Shown here: piece by piece, positions 47,301-56,290 of the stretch
Layout of the letters: each line of letters begins with the position of its first letter
Position numbering within the stretch: position 1 is the first letter of the stretch
From: Pseudoscardovia suis
GTDB taxonomy: Bacteria > Actinomycetota > Actinomycetes > Actinomycetales > Bifidobacteriaceae
NCBI RefSeq assembly: GCF_002797875.1
Contig: NZ_PGFC01000002.1
Location: 367,127 to 431,126 of the forward strand
DNA: 64,000 nucleotides
Direction: 5' to 3'
Program-made: the position numbers and the translations under genes
Notes under the pieces: model-generated
Databases searched by the model: none
The model's input: the letters and a program-made list of their open reading frames with translations, nothing else
What the model was told of the DNA's origin: nothing

Positions 47301-47655
47301 TGGTGAATACGAGCTCATCAACCGTGTGGAGGAAAAGAACGCCTCCAGCACTGATGATGTGGTATCCGCATCCCTGCCCACCGGTGGCTTCGTGCTTCTT
47401 GACAAGGCTCTGGACGCTGATCTCGAGGCCGAGGGCTATGCCCGTGACGTGATCCGTGCCACGCAGGACGCCCGCAAGGACGCCGGTCTGCAGATCACCG
47501 ATCGCATTGCGCTCACCGTGCATGTGCCTTCAGCTGCCGACGCCGCCAAGGTCGAGCAGTTCAAGGACCTTGTGGCGGGCGACACCCTTGCCGACTCCGT
47601 CACGGTTGTTGCTGACGGCGCCGATGAGATTGCGGTCGACGTTGCCAAAGCCTGA
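44338..47655 (+). CDS. ileS: Isoleucine-tRNA ligase
   Basis: Charges tRNA-Ile with isoleucine. The 1,105-residue protein has the class I signatures HYGH (74-77, HIGH motif) in FANGLPHYGHLLTG and KMSKH (650-654, KMSKS motif). The synthetase core contains FFDGPPFANG and GWDTHGLPAE, the editing domain YVVFWTTTPWTVPSNLAM, and the C-terminal anticodon-binding region a conserved WYIRNNRDRF. The length is that of the eukaryote-like IleRS form common in actinobacteria. The ATG at 44338 follows gaggagaaat, the site sequestered in the T-box leader. A canonical terminator is downstream. Confidence 0.97.
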   Translation: MSDTSRVYPKAVVDGSEETVTPNPNFPDMEEKVLNYWDKDDTFQKSIDERPSGDHSGNEFVFFDGPPFANGLPHYGHLLTGYAKDVIPRYQTMKGHRVNRVFGWDTHGLPAELEAQKELGIESVDQIEQMGIAKFNDACRASVLKYTNEWRAYVHRQARWVDFDHGYKTLNIPYMESVMWAFKTLYNKGLAYQGYRVLPYCPKDRTPLSAHELRMDADVYQDRQDMSLAVAVKLCNEDAYVVFWTTTPWTVPSNLAMVVGADIDYVEVQPTEGAFAGKKLYLAKDLLGSFAKELGEGYETVRELKGAQMAGWRYWPVFPYFADENGNPKDGTPGPEAFQIFTADYVDTVEGTGIVHQAPYGEDDMNTLQSKGIKSTDVLDEGCVFTSLVPDYEGLYVFDANKPILRDLRNSTGPLAAVPEERRALLFQEKSYVHSYPHCWRCGTPLIYKPVSSWFVSVTKIKPRLLELNQQINWIPENVKDGQFGKWLANARDWSISRNRFWGSPIPVWVSDDPKYPRVDVYGSLEELKADFGDYPRDDKGEINMHRPWIDNLVRVNPDDPTGKSHMHRISDVLDCWFESGSMPFAQCHYPFENKEWFETHFPCDYIVEYIGQTRGWFYLLHVMATALFDKPAFKNVICHGIVLGSDGQKMSKHLRNYPDVNGVFNKFGSDAMRWFLMSSPILRGGNLIVTSEGIRDTVRQVMLPLWSSYYFFTLYANAAGYDARHVKPEEVAGLPRMDRYLLARTRKLVLGVEKDLDEFAISDACGEVSDFIDTLTNWYIRNNRDRFAAKDENALNTLYTALEVLGRVIAPLAPMEAESMWRGLTGGESVHLADWPFLTEDGGDPDAAATELGETLVADDALVAAMEKVREIVSATLSLRKAEKIRVRQPLRLLTVVAEDIDAVEPYEETLKAELNVKNVEFTTLEDADEHGLRVVHELRVNARAAGPRLGKQVQFAIKASKSGAWHQEADGAVVCEGPNGDIPLQDGEYELINRVEEKNASSTDDVVSASLPTGGFVLLDKALDADLEAEGYARDVIRATQDARKDAGLQITDRIALTVHVPSAADAAKVEQFKDLVAGDTLADSVTVVADGADEIAVDVAKA

Positions 47656-47688
47656 CTGATGCGGCGCTGAACCGCTGAGTGTACTCAT

Positions 47689-47727
47689 TGCAGCCTCATC
47701 CCTTGACCGGGGTGGGGCTGCATTTTT
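47689..47727 (+). terminator. Terminator of ileS
   Basis: tgcagcctcatccc pairs with gggtggggctgca around a 7-8 nt loop, allowing one G-U, followed by ttttta. It lies 33 nt after the stop codon. Confidence 0.9.
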
Positions 47728-47743
47728 ATGGTTGGTTATGGCT

Positions 47744-47787
47744 GGCTGTGGGTGCGGTTGCGATTGGCTGTGAATGCGGTTGCGGCC
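47744..47787 (+). repeat. Tandem 22-nt duplication in the spacer before the thioester adhesin
   Basis: Two units of 22 nt (47744-47765, 47766-47787) both read ggctgtg..tgcggttgcg with four differences. The remaining spacer to 48085 holds no gene; it ends in gaggagtccaa before the adhesin start. Confidence 0.7.
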
Positions 47788-48085
47788 GGGCGTGAACTTG
47801 TTATGAATTGATTGAAAACTGGCTGCAAACTGCCTGTGACGGACACCAAAGCGGACATGTGAACTTGCTCACATGGTTGTGGGGACTATGGCGTGGCGAC
47901 ACATGATGTTGATATCATCGAGCCGGTTTTATTCCGAGATTTTTCTTGATCAGACCTTCTATCGTGCGTCTCATGGCGTCAAATATCAGGGGATAGAGGT
48001 CCGGCGGCAGGTTAGCCGATTTGTGCACTGCCATGTGCCGGGTGCAGCAATCAGCAAAATATATCAGCAAATATGAGGAGTCCAA

Positions 48086-51000
48086 GTGCACAGGCCAATG
48101 ATTCGTCGTGGGTTTATCGTTTTTATTGCGGTGCTGTGCGCCGCTGCGATGATCATTCCGATGTCGTTGTTGAAGATCGGCGCAGCTTCTGCAGCCAACC
48201 CGACAACGAACTCGACCGCGGATTCCCTCACCCGTAAGCTGACCATCCATGCATGGGGCAACGATGCGGCCGGCAACCCGCAGTACGACACATCCGTGTC
48301 CACGTCGACCGGCGAAAGCGTGCGCAAGGAGATCGCCGGCGCGCAGCTGACCCTGAGCACGGCGGACGGGTATATCAAGAAAGACGATTCCTCCGCCGTG
48401 GACGTCACGATATCCTCCGACGGGCGCTCCGCCACGTGGACGAGCACGACCACGGCGCTGGTGCTGCAGGTGGCGGCGGGCTCCTACAAGCTGCACGAAG
48501 ACAAGGCATCGGACGGCTATTACTCCGCCGCCGACGTGACCTTCACCGTTCCCGAGGACACCACGACGGTAGACACGTCGAAGGACTGGCAGGCCATCAG
48601 CGAATTCCCCGTCAACGCCGACACCACGAACCCGTGGGAATACAAGGACGTCACGTGGACGAGCCGCCAGGCGATCGCCACCACCGGCGACGGCAAGAGG
48701 GTCGACCCGCTTCCCTCGATTTCTGTCGCCGACGGCAGCGGAACATCGTCCGTCGTCTACTGCTACAACTATCTGAGCACGGCGCCGCGAGGCCCCCAGG
48801 CCTCCAGCGGCATGCAGTACACCCGGTACAACGAGGCCGAGGGCTCCATCGCCATGCTCTGGACCAGCGCCGCGTACAGGCTCCAGTCCGATGCCTACGG
48901 CACCATCTCCGACTCCACGGAATTCGCGCGCCGCATCATGTCGGTCGTCACGCGCGGCTACCCGAACAACGCCACCATCACGGCCAACAACCCCACCGAC
49001 CTTCTGGCAGGCCTCGACGCAAACCAGCAGCGCATGGTCACCCAGCTCGCTGTGTGGCATTACACCGACGGCGGCTATGTCAACAAGTTCGCTCCAAGCT
49101 ACTCCTTCGCGAACCTCGTCGACCCCACGACAGGCAACTACTACGGTTTCAACCAGGCCATGATCGACGCCTACAAGAAGCTCATCGACCCGACCGGCTA
49201 CACGCTCCAGGCCAGCGAGGCGCTCCAGTTGTACCAGCCGGGCTCCGAGGTGAAGAACTACCAGAACCTCCTGGGCACCTCCACCATCACACCGAAAGCC
49301 ATGGAGGCGAGCATCGTCGACGATTCCATCGACTACTCCAAGAACCCCGCCACCGCCACCATCTCCGGCACGAAAACCATCAACGGCAAGACGCTGTCGC
49401 AGTACGGCACCACGGGTGATGACGCGACCGTCCGCAACCTGTTCGGCACCTTCGCTTTCCGCATCGCGTCCGACACGAACGCCCCGCTGCCCGACAGCGA
49501 CACGGCCACGGTCGGCGCCGACGGAACGTTCACCTTCGGGCAGATCACCTATACCCAGCCGGGCACCTACGTGTACTCGGTGGCCGAGATACCCAGAACC
49601 GACCCCGACGTCGGCTATGACAGCACGGCGCATACGGTGACCGTGCAAGTGACGAAGGGGACGGGCGCCGACGTCGGTAAACTCGTCTCCACGGTGACCT
49701 ACGCCGACACCGGCGGCATCACCGTGAACAACGTGTACACCAAGGACGCCACGGCGCAGCTCGAGGTCACGAAAACCATCGACGGCAAGACGCCCGCGCG
49801 CAATGCCTACGATTTCACCGTCACCGCGAACGACGGCGCACCCATGCCGGAGGGAACTCCCGCCGGTGGCTCGGCCATCATCACCAACGATTCGCTGGGC
49901 AAGGCGATCCTGAGCCCCATCGTGTTCTCGAAGGCCGGCACCTACACGTATGCCATCACCGAGAACAAGCCCGCCGACGCCGACGCGGGCATCAGCTACG
50001 ACACGGGCAAGGTGACCGCCACCGTCACCGTGACGCGCAACGACGCCGCGAACGAGCTCGAGGCCTCCGTCTCCTACAGCAAGGACGCCGCGGACGGCAC
50101 CGTCACCACGGGCCAGGGCGGCAACGCCTTCCAGAACACCACAATCGCCCCGAACCCGGTCGACGTCTCGATCGGCGCGAACAAGACGCTCGACGGCAAA
50201 ACCGGCTTCGCACCCGATACCTTCTTCTTCACACTGCAGGCCAACGCGCCCGACACGCCCATGCCGGCCGACCCGGCCGACAATGGCTCCGAACTCACCG
50301 TGTCCGCCCACAGTGACGGCACCATCTCCTTCGGCACCATCCGCTACACCGCCGAAGGCACCTACACGTACACGATGACGGAAAGCAAGGGCGACGACGC
50401 GGGCATCGCCTACGATTCCTCCGTCGTGCTCGTGACCGTGACCGTGACACGAGACACCACCAGCAACGACCTCCAGGCGAGCGTGGCGTATTCGGCGAAC
50501 GGATCGACGTCCTCCGACAAGCCGACGTTCAGGAATACCACGATTGCGCCGGGCGCCGTGAAGGACCACATCTACTCCTCCAAGACGCTCGCCGGCAAGC
50601 CCGCCGCCAGCGGCCAGTTCTCCTTCCGGCTCAACGCCGCCGACGGCACGCCGATGCCCGAATCGTGCACGCCGCAGACCGACCAGACCACGGGAACCAT
50701 CTACTGCGACACGAACAACGGCGAGAACGGCGTCATCGACTTCGGCCCCATCGTGTATTCGGCCGAGGGAACGTACACGTATGCGATCACCGAGAATGCG
50801 ACGGGCGACCCGTCCATCGCGAAGGACACCGCGTCCCACGTCGTCACCGTCACCGTGACGCGCGACCCGGCCACGAACACACTGAGCGACACAGTGACGT
50901 ATGACGCGGGCGAGGCGCCCGCCGGCTTCTCGAACAGCTACGTCAAGGCCGTTCCCACCACGGCGCAGCTGCGTCTGACGAAGATGCTCGACGGAATCCC

Positions 51001-52984
51001 GGCCAACACGGCCGGCCAGTTCTCCTTCGAGCTGCGCCCCGTCTCCACCGACGCCACCGACACCGAGGGCAACGCGGTGAGCGTGCCGATGCCTGCGGAC
51101 GCCACGACCGGCTCCGACGGCACGCCGACCGCCACCACCACGAACCAAGGCGCCGGACATGCCTCCTGGGCAGACATCACCTTCGAATACCCCGGCGTCT
51201 ACACCTACGCCATCCACGAGGTGGCGGGAAGCGACGCGAATATCGTGTATGACACGAACGTCTACACGGCGAAGGTGACGGTGACGCGCAACGACGACAA
51301 CACGCTGTCCGCCTCCGTCAGCTACGCGGGAACCGACGCGCTGCTGGTGGTGCAGAACACCACGACCACCGGCTGGGTGGAGATCCGCGCCACGAAGCTG
51401 CTTGACGGCAAGCCTGCCAAGGCCGGTCAGTTCACCTTCTCCATCACGCCGTCCGGCAACGCGCCGAGGCTGCTCAACACCACCATCTCCAACGGCGACA
51501 ACGGTCTCATCGACTTCACCGTGCCCATCACCCTGAAGGACCTCGGAGACGCCGATTCGGCCACCTTCACCTACACCTTCCGCGAGGTGCAGGGCGACGA
51601 CCCGACCATCGAATACGACACGAAGGACCGCACGGCCACCGTGTACGTGAAGAAGGTGGTGAAGGACGGCGTGACCGGCCTGCGCGCCATGGTGGTGATC
51701 GACAAGGAGCAGGCCACCGCCGACGACAAGAACAAGGATTACATCGCCTACGGCTGGGATGGCGTGGCCGACGGCACGATCTACCACGCCAAGGCCGGCG
51801 CCACCATCACGGTGGATGATTTCGACGATGCTTCGGATTTCGATCTGGCCGCCACGCCCGACCAGGGTGACGCCTACACCAAGCATTACCCGAAGATCTA
51901 TAACACCACGAAGCCGCTCGAGCAGGCCACGGTGGACCTTACGGCCACCAAGACGCTCGACGGCACGGCGCCGGCGGACGGCGCGTTCACGTTCACGCTG
52001 ACCGCGGCCGACGGCACGCCGATGCCCAAGGGCGCCACGCAGTCCACGGCGGCCGACGGCACGGCGCAGCTCGTCTCCACGGCGAGCAACAGGGCCGATG
52101 GCACGGTGGACTTCGGCACGATCACGTACACGGCGGAGGGCGTCTACCGGTATTCGATCGCCGAATCCGTGCCGTCGGACGCGGACGTGCAGTCCGGCAC
52201 AACCGTCTACGACACCTCCACGCATGCGGTGACGGTGACGGTGGCGCGGTCCACGGCCGATCCGAACAAGCTCGTGGCGAGCATGATCTATGACACGTCC
52301 ACCGCGCCGGCGTTCGCGAACACCACGGTGCCCACCACGGCGGTGAAAGTGAGCAAAACCGTTGAAGGCGGGTGGCCTGCGGGCGCCCAATACACGTTCA
52401 CGATGACCGCGTTGAGCGCGACCGACGACGGTGGGTCAGCAGATGGCGCCGGACCGCTGCCGAGCGACGCGACGCTGACACTGTCGAAGGGGGCGAATGG
52501 GTCTACGAGTTCCGCTTCGTTCGGCGCCTTCCCGTTCACAGTGGCAGATGCAGGCAAGACCTATGTGTACGAGATCCGTGAAAACGGTGCGAACGGCGGT
52601 GCCGCTGGCGCGGGCGGCACCGACGGTGCGACCGGCGTCACATACTCGAAGGCTGTCTATCGGGTGAGCGTCACCGTCAGCGATGTCACGCAACGCCAGC
52701 TTGGCAATAAGGCGGGCGTCAAGGTCACGCAGGTGGTTGACGATGACGGCAATACGCTGAGCACGGCGAAAGTCATCTACGATTCCAGCGCCAGCGACGA
52801 TACCGGCAAGTCCAGTGCCAATCAGCTGAGCTTCACCAACGAGCGGGTGGTCACCGCGCTGCCATTCACCGGCGGTTCTTCGACCGCGCGCTCGCTGATA
52901 TGCGGAGGCCTGATCGCCATCATCGCTGCGCTGTTGTGCGCCGAAATCGCCCGTCGCTTGCGTCGAGCCGGACGGCGAGTCTGA
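48086..52984 (+). CDS. Large LPXTG surface adhesin with N-terminal thioester domain and eight FctA-type isopeptide repeats
   Basis: A 1,632-residue surface protein. A signal peptide (RRGFIVFIAVLCAAAMII, cleavage after ASA) precedes a small beta domain, then a thioester domain: Cys226 in VVYCYN and Gln320 in VTQLAVWHYTDG match the Cys-Gln pair and the TQxAIW signature. Eight repeats of the streptococcal FctA/Spy0128 pilin type start near residues 423, 557, 692, 825, 961, 1098, 1283 and 1420, each opening with a lysine-containing TKTxDGK-like strand and containing GTYTYxxxE. The sorting signal is LPFTG (1592-1596), with a hydrophobic segment and RRLRRAGRR. The GTG at 48086 has gaggag upstream. 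Thioester domains in Gram-positive adhesins form covalent bonds with host proteins. No sortase is nearby. Confidence 0.9.
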   Translation: MHRPMIRRGFIVFIAVLCAAAMIIPMSLLKIGAASAANPTTNSTADSLTRKLTIHAWGNDAAGNPQYDTSVSTSTGESVRKEIAGAQLTLSTADGYIKKDDSSAVDVTISSDGRSATWTSTTTALVLQVAAGSYKLHEDKASDGYYSAADVTFTVPEDTTTVDTSKDWQAISEFPVNADTTNPWEYKDVTWTSRQAIATTGDGKRVDPLPSISVADGSGTSSVVYCYNYLSTAPRGPQASSGMQYTRYNEAEGSIAMLWTSAAYRLQSDAYGTISDSTEFARRIMSVVTRGYPNNATITANNPTDLLAGLDANQQRMVTQLAVWHYTDGGYVNKFAPSYSFANLVDPTTGNYYGFNQAMIDAYKKLIDPTGYTLQASEALQLYQPGSEVKNYQNLLGTSTITPKAMEASIVDDSIDYSKNPATATISGTKTINGKTLSQYGTTGDDATVRNLFGTFAFRIASDTNAPLPDSDTATVGADGTFTFGQITYTQPGTYVYSVAEIPRTDPDVGYDSTAHTVTVQVTKGTGADVGKLVSTVTYADTGGITVNNVYTKDATAQLEVTKTIDGKTPARNAYDFTVTANDGAPMPEGTPAGGSAIITNDSLGKAILSPIVFSKAGTYTYAITENKPADADAGISYDTGKVTATVTVTRNDAANELEASVSYSKDAADGTVTTGQGGNAFQNTTIAPNPVDVSIGANKTLDGKTGFAPDTFFFTLQANAPDTPMPADPADNGSELTVSAHSDGTISFGTIRYTAEGTYTYTMTESKGDDAGIAYDSSVVLVTVTVTRDTTSNDLQASVAYSANGSTSSDKPTFRNTTIAPGAVKDHIYSSKTLAGKPAASGQFSFRLNAADGTPMPESCTPQTDQTTGTIYCDTNNGENGVIDFGPIVYSAEGTYTYAITENATGDPSIAKDTASHVVTVTVTRDPATNTLSDTVTYDAGEAPAGFSNSYVKAVPTTAQLRLTKMLDGIPANTAGQFSFELRPVSTDATDTEGNAVSVPMPADATTGSDGTPTATTTNQGAGHASWADITFEYPGVYTYAIHEVAGSDANIVYDTNVYTAKVTVTRNDDNTLSASVSYAGTDALLVVQNTTTTGWVEIRATKLLDGKPAKAGQFTFSITPSGNAPRLLNTTISNGDNGLIDFTVPITLKDLGDADSATFTYTFREVQGDDPTIEYDTKDRTATVYVKKVVKDGVTGLRAMVVIDKEQATADDKNKDYIAYGWDGVADGTIYHAKAGATITVDDFDDASDFDLAATPDQGDAYTKHYPKIYNTTKPLEQATVDLTATKTLDGTAPADGAFTFTLTAADGTPMPKGATQSTAADGTAQLVSTASNRADGTVDFGTITYTAEGVYRYSIAESVPSDADVQSGTTVYDTSTHAVTVTVARSTADPNKLVASMIYDTSTAPAFANTTVPTTAVKVSKTVEGGWPAGAQYTFTMTALSATDDGGSADGAGPLPSDATLTLSKGANGSTSSASFGAFPFTVADAGKTYVYEIRENGANGGAAGAGGTDGATGVTYSKAVYRVSVTVSDVTQRQLGNKAGVKVTQVVDDDGNTLSTAKVIYDSSASDDTGKSSANQLSFTNERVVTALPFTGGSSTARSLICGGLIAIIAALLCAEIARRLRRAGRRV

Positions 52985-53026
52985 GCAGTGCAGCGAGCTT
53001 GGTTCGTGAAGCGCCATGAATGACAC

Positions 53027-53060
53027 GTGGGGGCTTGCAACTGGTGTTGCAAGCCCCCAC
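53027..53060. terminator. Perfect 15-bp hairpin between the adhesin and DUF1805 genes
   Basis: gtgggggcttgcaac (53027-53041) is the exact reverse complement of gttgcaagcccccac (53046-53060), with a 4-nt loop. It lies between convergent genes and likely stops both. Confidence 0.8.
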
Positions 53061-53089
53061 TGATTCTGCCGTGCGGCGCTGTGCTGCGA

Positions 53090-53389
53090 TCAGGCGAGCA
53101 CGGCAGCGGCCTGGGCACCGGTCATGCCCTCGGTCACACCCGCCTTCTTGGCGGCTTCGGTGCAGCCCTTGATCGGGTTGGCGAGCACCGCGGCGAAATC
53201 AGCGCCGCCCACGAGCACCGCTGCATCGCCGAACTTCTCGGCGGCTGCGAGATTGAGATAGCCGCACATGAGATAGCCCTTGCTGCCCTGCACGATGATC
53301 ATGTTCGGATGGCCGTCGCCGCCGGGAGCGACAATCATCGTGCCCTGCACGGCCTTGCCTTCTGCTTCAAGTTGCTCGATCTGGATCAT
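53090..53389 (-). CDS. DUF1805 (YunC-like) protein
   Basis: A small 99-residue protein of unknown function. Sequence features of the family are the central QGSKGYLMCGYLNLAAAEKF, followed by FAAVLANPIKG. Most of the chain is compact alpha/beta, without a signal peptide or membrane segment. The ATG at 53389 has gggagg 6 nt upstream; the frame extends to 53461 but lacks a site there. It converges on the adhesin gene and is divergent from the MarR-ABC operon. Confidence 0.8.
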   Translation of the reverse strand: MIQIEQLEAEGKAVQGTMIVAPGGDGHPNMIIVQGSKGYLMCGYLNLAAAEKFGDAAVLVGGADFAAVLANPIKGCTEAAKKAGVTEGMTGAQAAAVLA

Positions 53390-53588
53390 GAATCCTCCCT
53401 GATTCTGTGTATGTCTGCGTAGTGATAGGGTGCGCCGTGTAGCGTCATGACGCGGTTTCAAGGCGCCCTTCTATTGTGATACCACAATGCAGGCCAAGCG
53501 GTGCGTTTCGCTTCCACACTCCGGCGCTCCGCGGGCTGACTCGGGCGTTGCGTGACTGATGGATGCAGACACGGCAGATGTGTGTCAC

Positions 53589-53603
53589 ATACAACAGTTG
53601 TAT
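53589..53603 (+). promoter_or_regulatory. Palindromic operator upstream of the MarR-ABC operon
   Basis: atacaac-a-gttgtat is a perfect 15-nt dyad, typical in size for a MarR dimer site. It lies about 160 nt before the regulator start. A TATTAT-like -10 element about ten bases downstream (53612-53617) would place the dyad over the -35 region, fitting autorepression. No gene is seen in the spacer 53390-53765 apart from the ORF extension. Confidence 0.65.
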
Positions 53604-53765
53604 ATGAGTCATATTATGGTGGGCTGCGGATAGAAGTCGAAGATCCGGGAATGAACGGAGCTGCTCGTGCCTGCCGGGTATCGGTGGGGCAGTGGCGGGC
53701 GGCAGCGGATGTGGCAGACAGCGATAGACGGTGGCGGACGAACGGAAAGAAGCGGCGGCGTGAAG

Positions 53766-54353
53766 ATGCAGAGCCCGGTATTGCAAATGCAGGCGCTTAA
53801 CAGACGCATCACGAGATACCTGCATCAGACGTTGCCTGACTGTGTGCGCGGCGCCACCGGCGGCAACGTGCGGGTGCTGATATTCCTTGCACATCACAGC
53901 GATCGCGACATCTACCAGCGTGATATCGAGAAGGCTTTCGGCATCACCCGTTCCACCGCCTCGCGCGAGTTGACGCTGCTGGAAAGCAATGGAATGATTG
54001 CTAGGCTTCCCGTGGAGCATGATGCGCGGCTCAAACGACTGGTGCTGACAGCGCGCGGCCGTGATGCGGTGAGCTATCTCGAGGCTCACGGCGAGGAGAT
54101 GGAATCGCATCTGTTCGAGGGATTCACTCCAGAGCAGATCGAGCAATTCACACAGTTCATCCACCGCATGCGCGCGAACATCGAGCGCGCGATGCCTGCG
54201 GATGCAGCCTCCGTCGATCCGGCTGGCGGCTCCGGTGAAGGCGTTGGTGGAGGCGTTGCGCACCAAGCAGGTGCAGACGCCGGCACAGACGGTGGCAATG
54301 CAGACGACAATCACAACAAAGACGACAGATTGATGGAAGGAGCACGAGAGTGA
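53766..54353 (+). CDS. MarR-family transcriptional regulator
   Basis: A 195-residue winged-helix regulator. The recognition region reads YQRDIEKAFGITRSTASRELTLLESNGMI, with the wing RLPVEHDARLKRLVLTARG, as in MarR. The C-terminus has a Gly/Ala/Asp-rich tail that is not conserved. The ATG at 53766 is tentative; GTG at 53760 is an alternative and neither has a strong ribosome binding site. The stop overlaps the start of the next gene by 4 nt (GTGA), showing translational coupling to the ABC exporter. It probably represses its own operon through the dyad at 53589 and responds to a toxic or drug-like ligand. Confidence 0.88.
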   Translation: MQSPVLQMQALNRRITRYLHQTLPDCVRGATGGNVRVLIFLAHHSDRDIYQRDIEKAFGITRSTASRELTLLESNGMIARLPVEHDARLKRLVLTARGRDAVSYLEAHGEEMESHLFEGFTPEQIEQFTQFIHRMRANIERAMPADAASVDPAGGSGEGVGGGVAHQAGADAGTDGGNADDNHNKDDRLMEGARE

Positions 54354-56290
54354 GCGCACGAAACGACGCGGCACGCACGATTGACAACACGCCAACCGCA
54401 CCGAACACCGCATCCGGCGAATCCGCGGCGCGAGCCGCGATGGCGCTTGTCGCGGCCGATCAAGAAAAACGCGACAGCGAGCTTGCCAAGCCCACCCATG
54501 TCATACGAACGCTGGGCCATAGCCTGCGCGAATACAAGAAAGAAAGCCTGCTCACGCCGGCGACAGTGGCAGTCGAAGCCATCCTTGAAATGATCATCCC
54601 CACGGTCATGGCGCTGCTCATCGACCGTGGCATCACTGGCGGATCCATGCCGAAGGTGTGGCAGTACGGTGCGATTCTGCTCGTGTGCGCCATCGTCTCC
54701 GCCGTCGCCGGCACCCTCGCCGGTCGTTATTCGGCAGTGGCGGCCGCAGGCTTCGCCAAGAATCTGCGCCACGACGTGTTCAAGAAGGTGCAGGGCTTCA
54801 GCTTCACGAACATCGACCGATTCTCCACCGGTTCCATCATCACGCGCTGCACCACGGATATCACGAACCTGCAGAACTCTTACCAGATGCTCATTCGCGT
54901 GGGCGTGCGCGCCCCGATGCTGATCATCGTCGCATGGATCCTGAGCTTCCGCATCAGCCCATCCATCTCCATGATCTTCCTTGTGGCGATTCCGATTCTG
55001 GGCGGCGGCCTCATCGCTATCGCCGCTTACGTGCATCCGATCTTCGAACGCACGTTCCACCTGTATGATGCGCTGAACAACGACGTGGACGAAAACCTCC
55101 AGGGAATCCGCGTGGTGAAGTCCTACAACCGTGAGAATCATGAGATCGGCAAGTTCAGCCGCATCTCGCAGCTCATCTACAAGAACTTCGTGAAAGCGGA
55201 GCACACGCTGAGCTTCAACGCCCCGCTCATGGACGGCTGCATCTACACCACGCTGCTGCTCATCTCATGGCTGGGCGCCAAGCAGATCGTGGCATCCGGC
55301 AACAATGCGGCGCTGGGCATGACAACCGGCGACCTGACAGCGCTCATCGCCTACGCGCTGCAAATCATGATGTCGCTGATGATGGTGTCGATGATTTTCG
55401 TCCTCATCATCATCTCGCAGGCCTCGGCGGAACGCGTCTGCCAGGTGCTGCAAGAGGCCAGCACCGTCACGAACCCCGACAAGCCGCTCACCGATGTGCC
55501 GGATGGCTCCATTGAATTCGACCATGTGACGTTCCGCTATGCCAAGACCGCTGAAAAACCGGTGTTGGATGACATCGACATCAAGATCCCCTCCGGGGCG
55601 GTCGTCGGCATCATCGGCGGCACCGGCTCGTCCAAGTCCAGTCTCGTGCAGCTCATCCCACGCCTGTATGACGTGACCGAAGGGTCGCTCAAGGTCGGCG
55701 GGCATGATGTGCGCGACTACGACCTGACGCTGTTGCGCGACCAAGTGGCGGTGGTGTTGCAGAAGAACGTGCTGTTCAGCGGCACGATCGCCGACAACCT
55801 GCGCTGGGGCAATCCGAACGCCACCGACGACGAGGTGCGTCGCGCCGCGCAGATCGCCCAGGCGGATGGATTCGTCCAGGAATTCCCCGACAAATACGAC
55901 ACGTGGATCGAACAGGGCGGCACCAACGTGTCCGGTGGCCAACGCCAGCGCCTGTGCATCGCACGCGCATTGCTCAAGAAACCGAAGATCCTCATCCTCG
56001 ATGATTCCACGAGCGCCGTTGACACGAAAACCGATTATCTGATTCGCCAAGGCCTGCGTCAAGACATCCCACAGACGACGAAGATCATCATCGCCCAGCG
56101 TTTGAGCTCCGTGCAGGACGCCGATATGATCCTCATCATGAAGAACGGCGCGATTGCCGCCAAGGGCACTCATGACGAGCTGCTTCAGACCAGTGACGAA
56201 TACCGCGCGATCTACGAGCTGCAGACGAAGAACCATGCAGCCGGCATTGATGAACACGCACAGGAAACTCAGGAAGGAGATGCACGATGA
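54350..56290 (+). CDS. ABC-type multidrug exporter half, degenerate ATPase site
   Basis: A 646-residue fused transmembrane-ATPase half-transporter with six membrane segments in the first 400 residues. The nucleotide-binding domain has Walker A GGTGSSKSS (Lys429), Q-loop VAVVLQKNV, signature VSGGQRQRL, and Walker B ILILDDSTSAVD, where Asp552 stands in for the catalytic glutamate. This marks it as the degenerate partner of a heterodimer. It starts at GTG 54350, overlapping the regulator stop, with ggaaggagcacgaga upstream. The second half overlaps its stop by 4 nt. Together they resemble LmrCD/TM287-288-type exporters; substrate unknown. Confidence 0.93.
   Translation: MSARNDAARTIDNTPTAPNTASGESAARAAMALVAADQEKRDSELAKPTHVIRTLGHSLREYKKESLLTPATVAVEAILEMIIPTVMALLIDRGITGGSMPKVWQYGAILLVCAIVSAVAGTLAGRYSAVAAAGFAKNLRHDVFKKVQGFSFTNIDRFSTGSIITRCTTDITNLQNSYQMLIRVGVRAPMLIIVAWILSFRISPSISMIFLVAIPILGGGLIAIAAYVHPIFERTFHLYDALNNDVDENLQGIRVVKSYNRENHEIGKFSRISQLIYKNFVKAEHTLSFNAPLMDGCIYTTLLLISWLGAKQIVASGNNAALGMTTGDLTALIAYALQIMMSLMMVSMIFVLIIISQASAERVCQVLQEASTVTNPDKPLTDVPDGSIEFDHVTFRYAKTAEKPVLDDIDIKIPSGAVVGIIGGTGSSKSSLVQLIPRLYDVTEGSLKVGGHDVRDYDLTLLRDQVAVVLQKNVLFSGTIADNLRWGNPNATDDEVRRAAQIAQADGFVQEFPDKYDTWIEQGGTNVSGGQRQRLCIARALLKKPKILILDDSTSAVDTKTDYLIRQGLRQDIPQTTKIIIAQRLSSVQDADMILIMKNGAIAAKGTHDELLQTSDEYRAIYELQTKNHAAGIDEHAQETQEGDAR

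Noticed and set aside
47915..52390. 1,491-residue antisense frame over the adhesin
   Set aside because: Composition is Arg/Gly/Val-rich with no domain, and it is opposite a convincing LPXTG protein.
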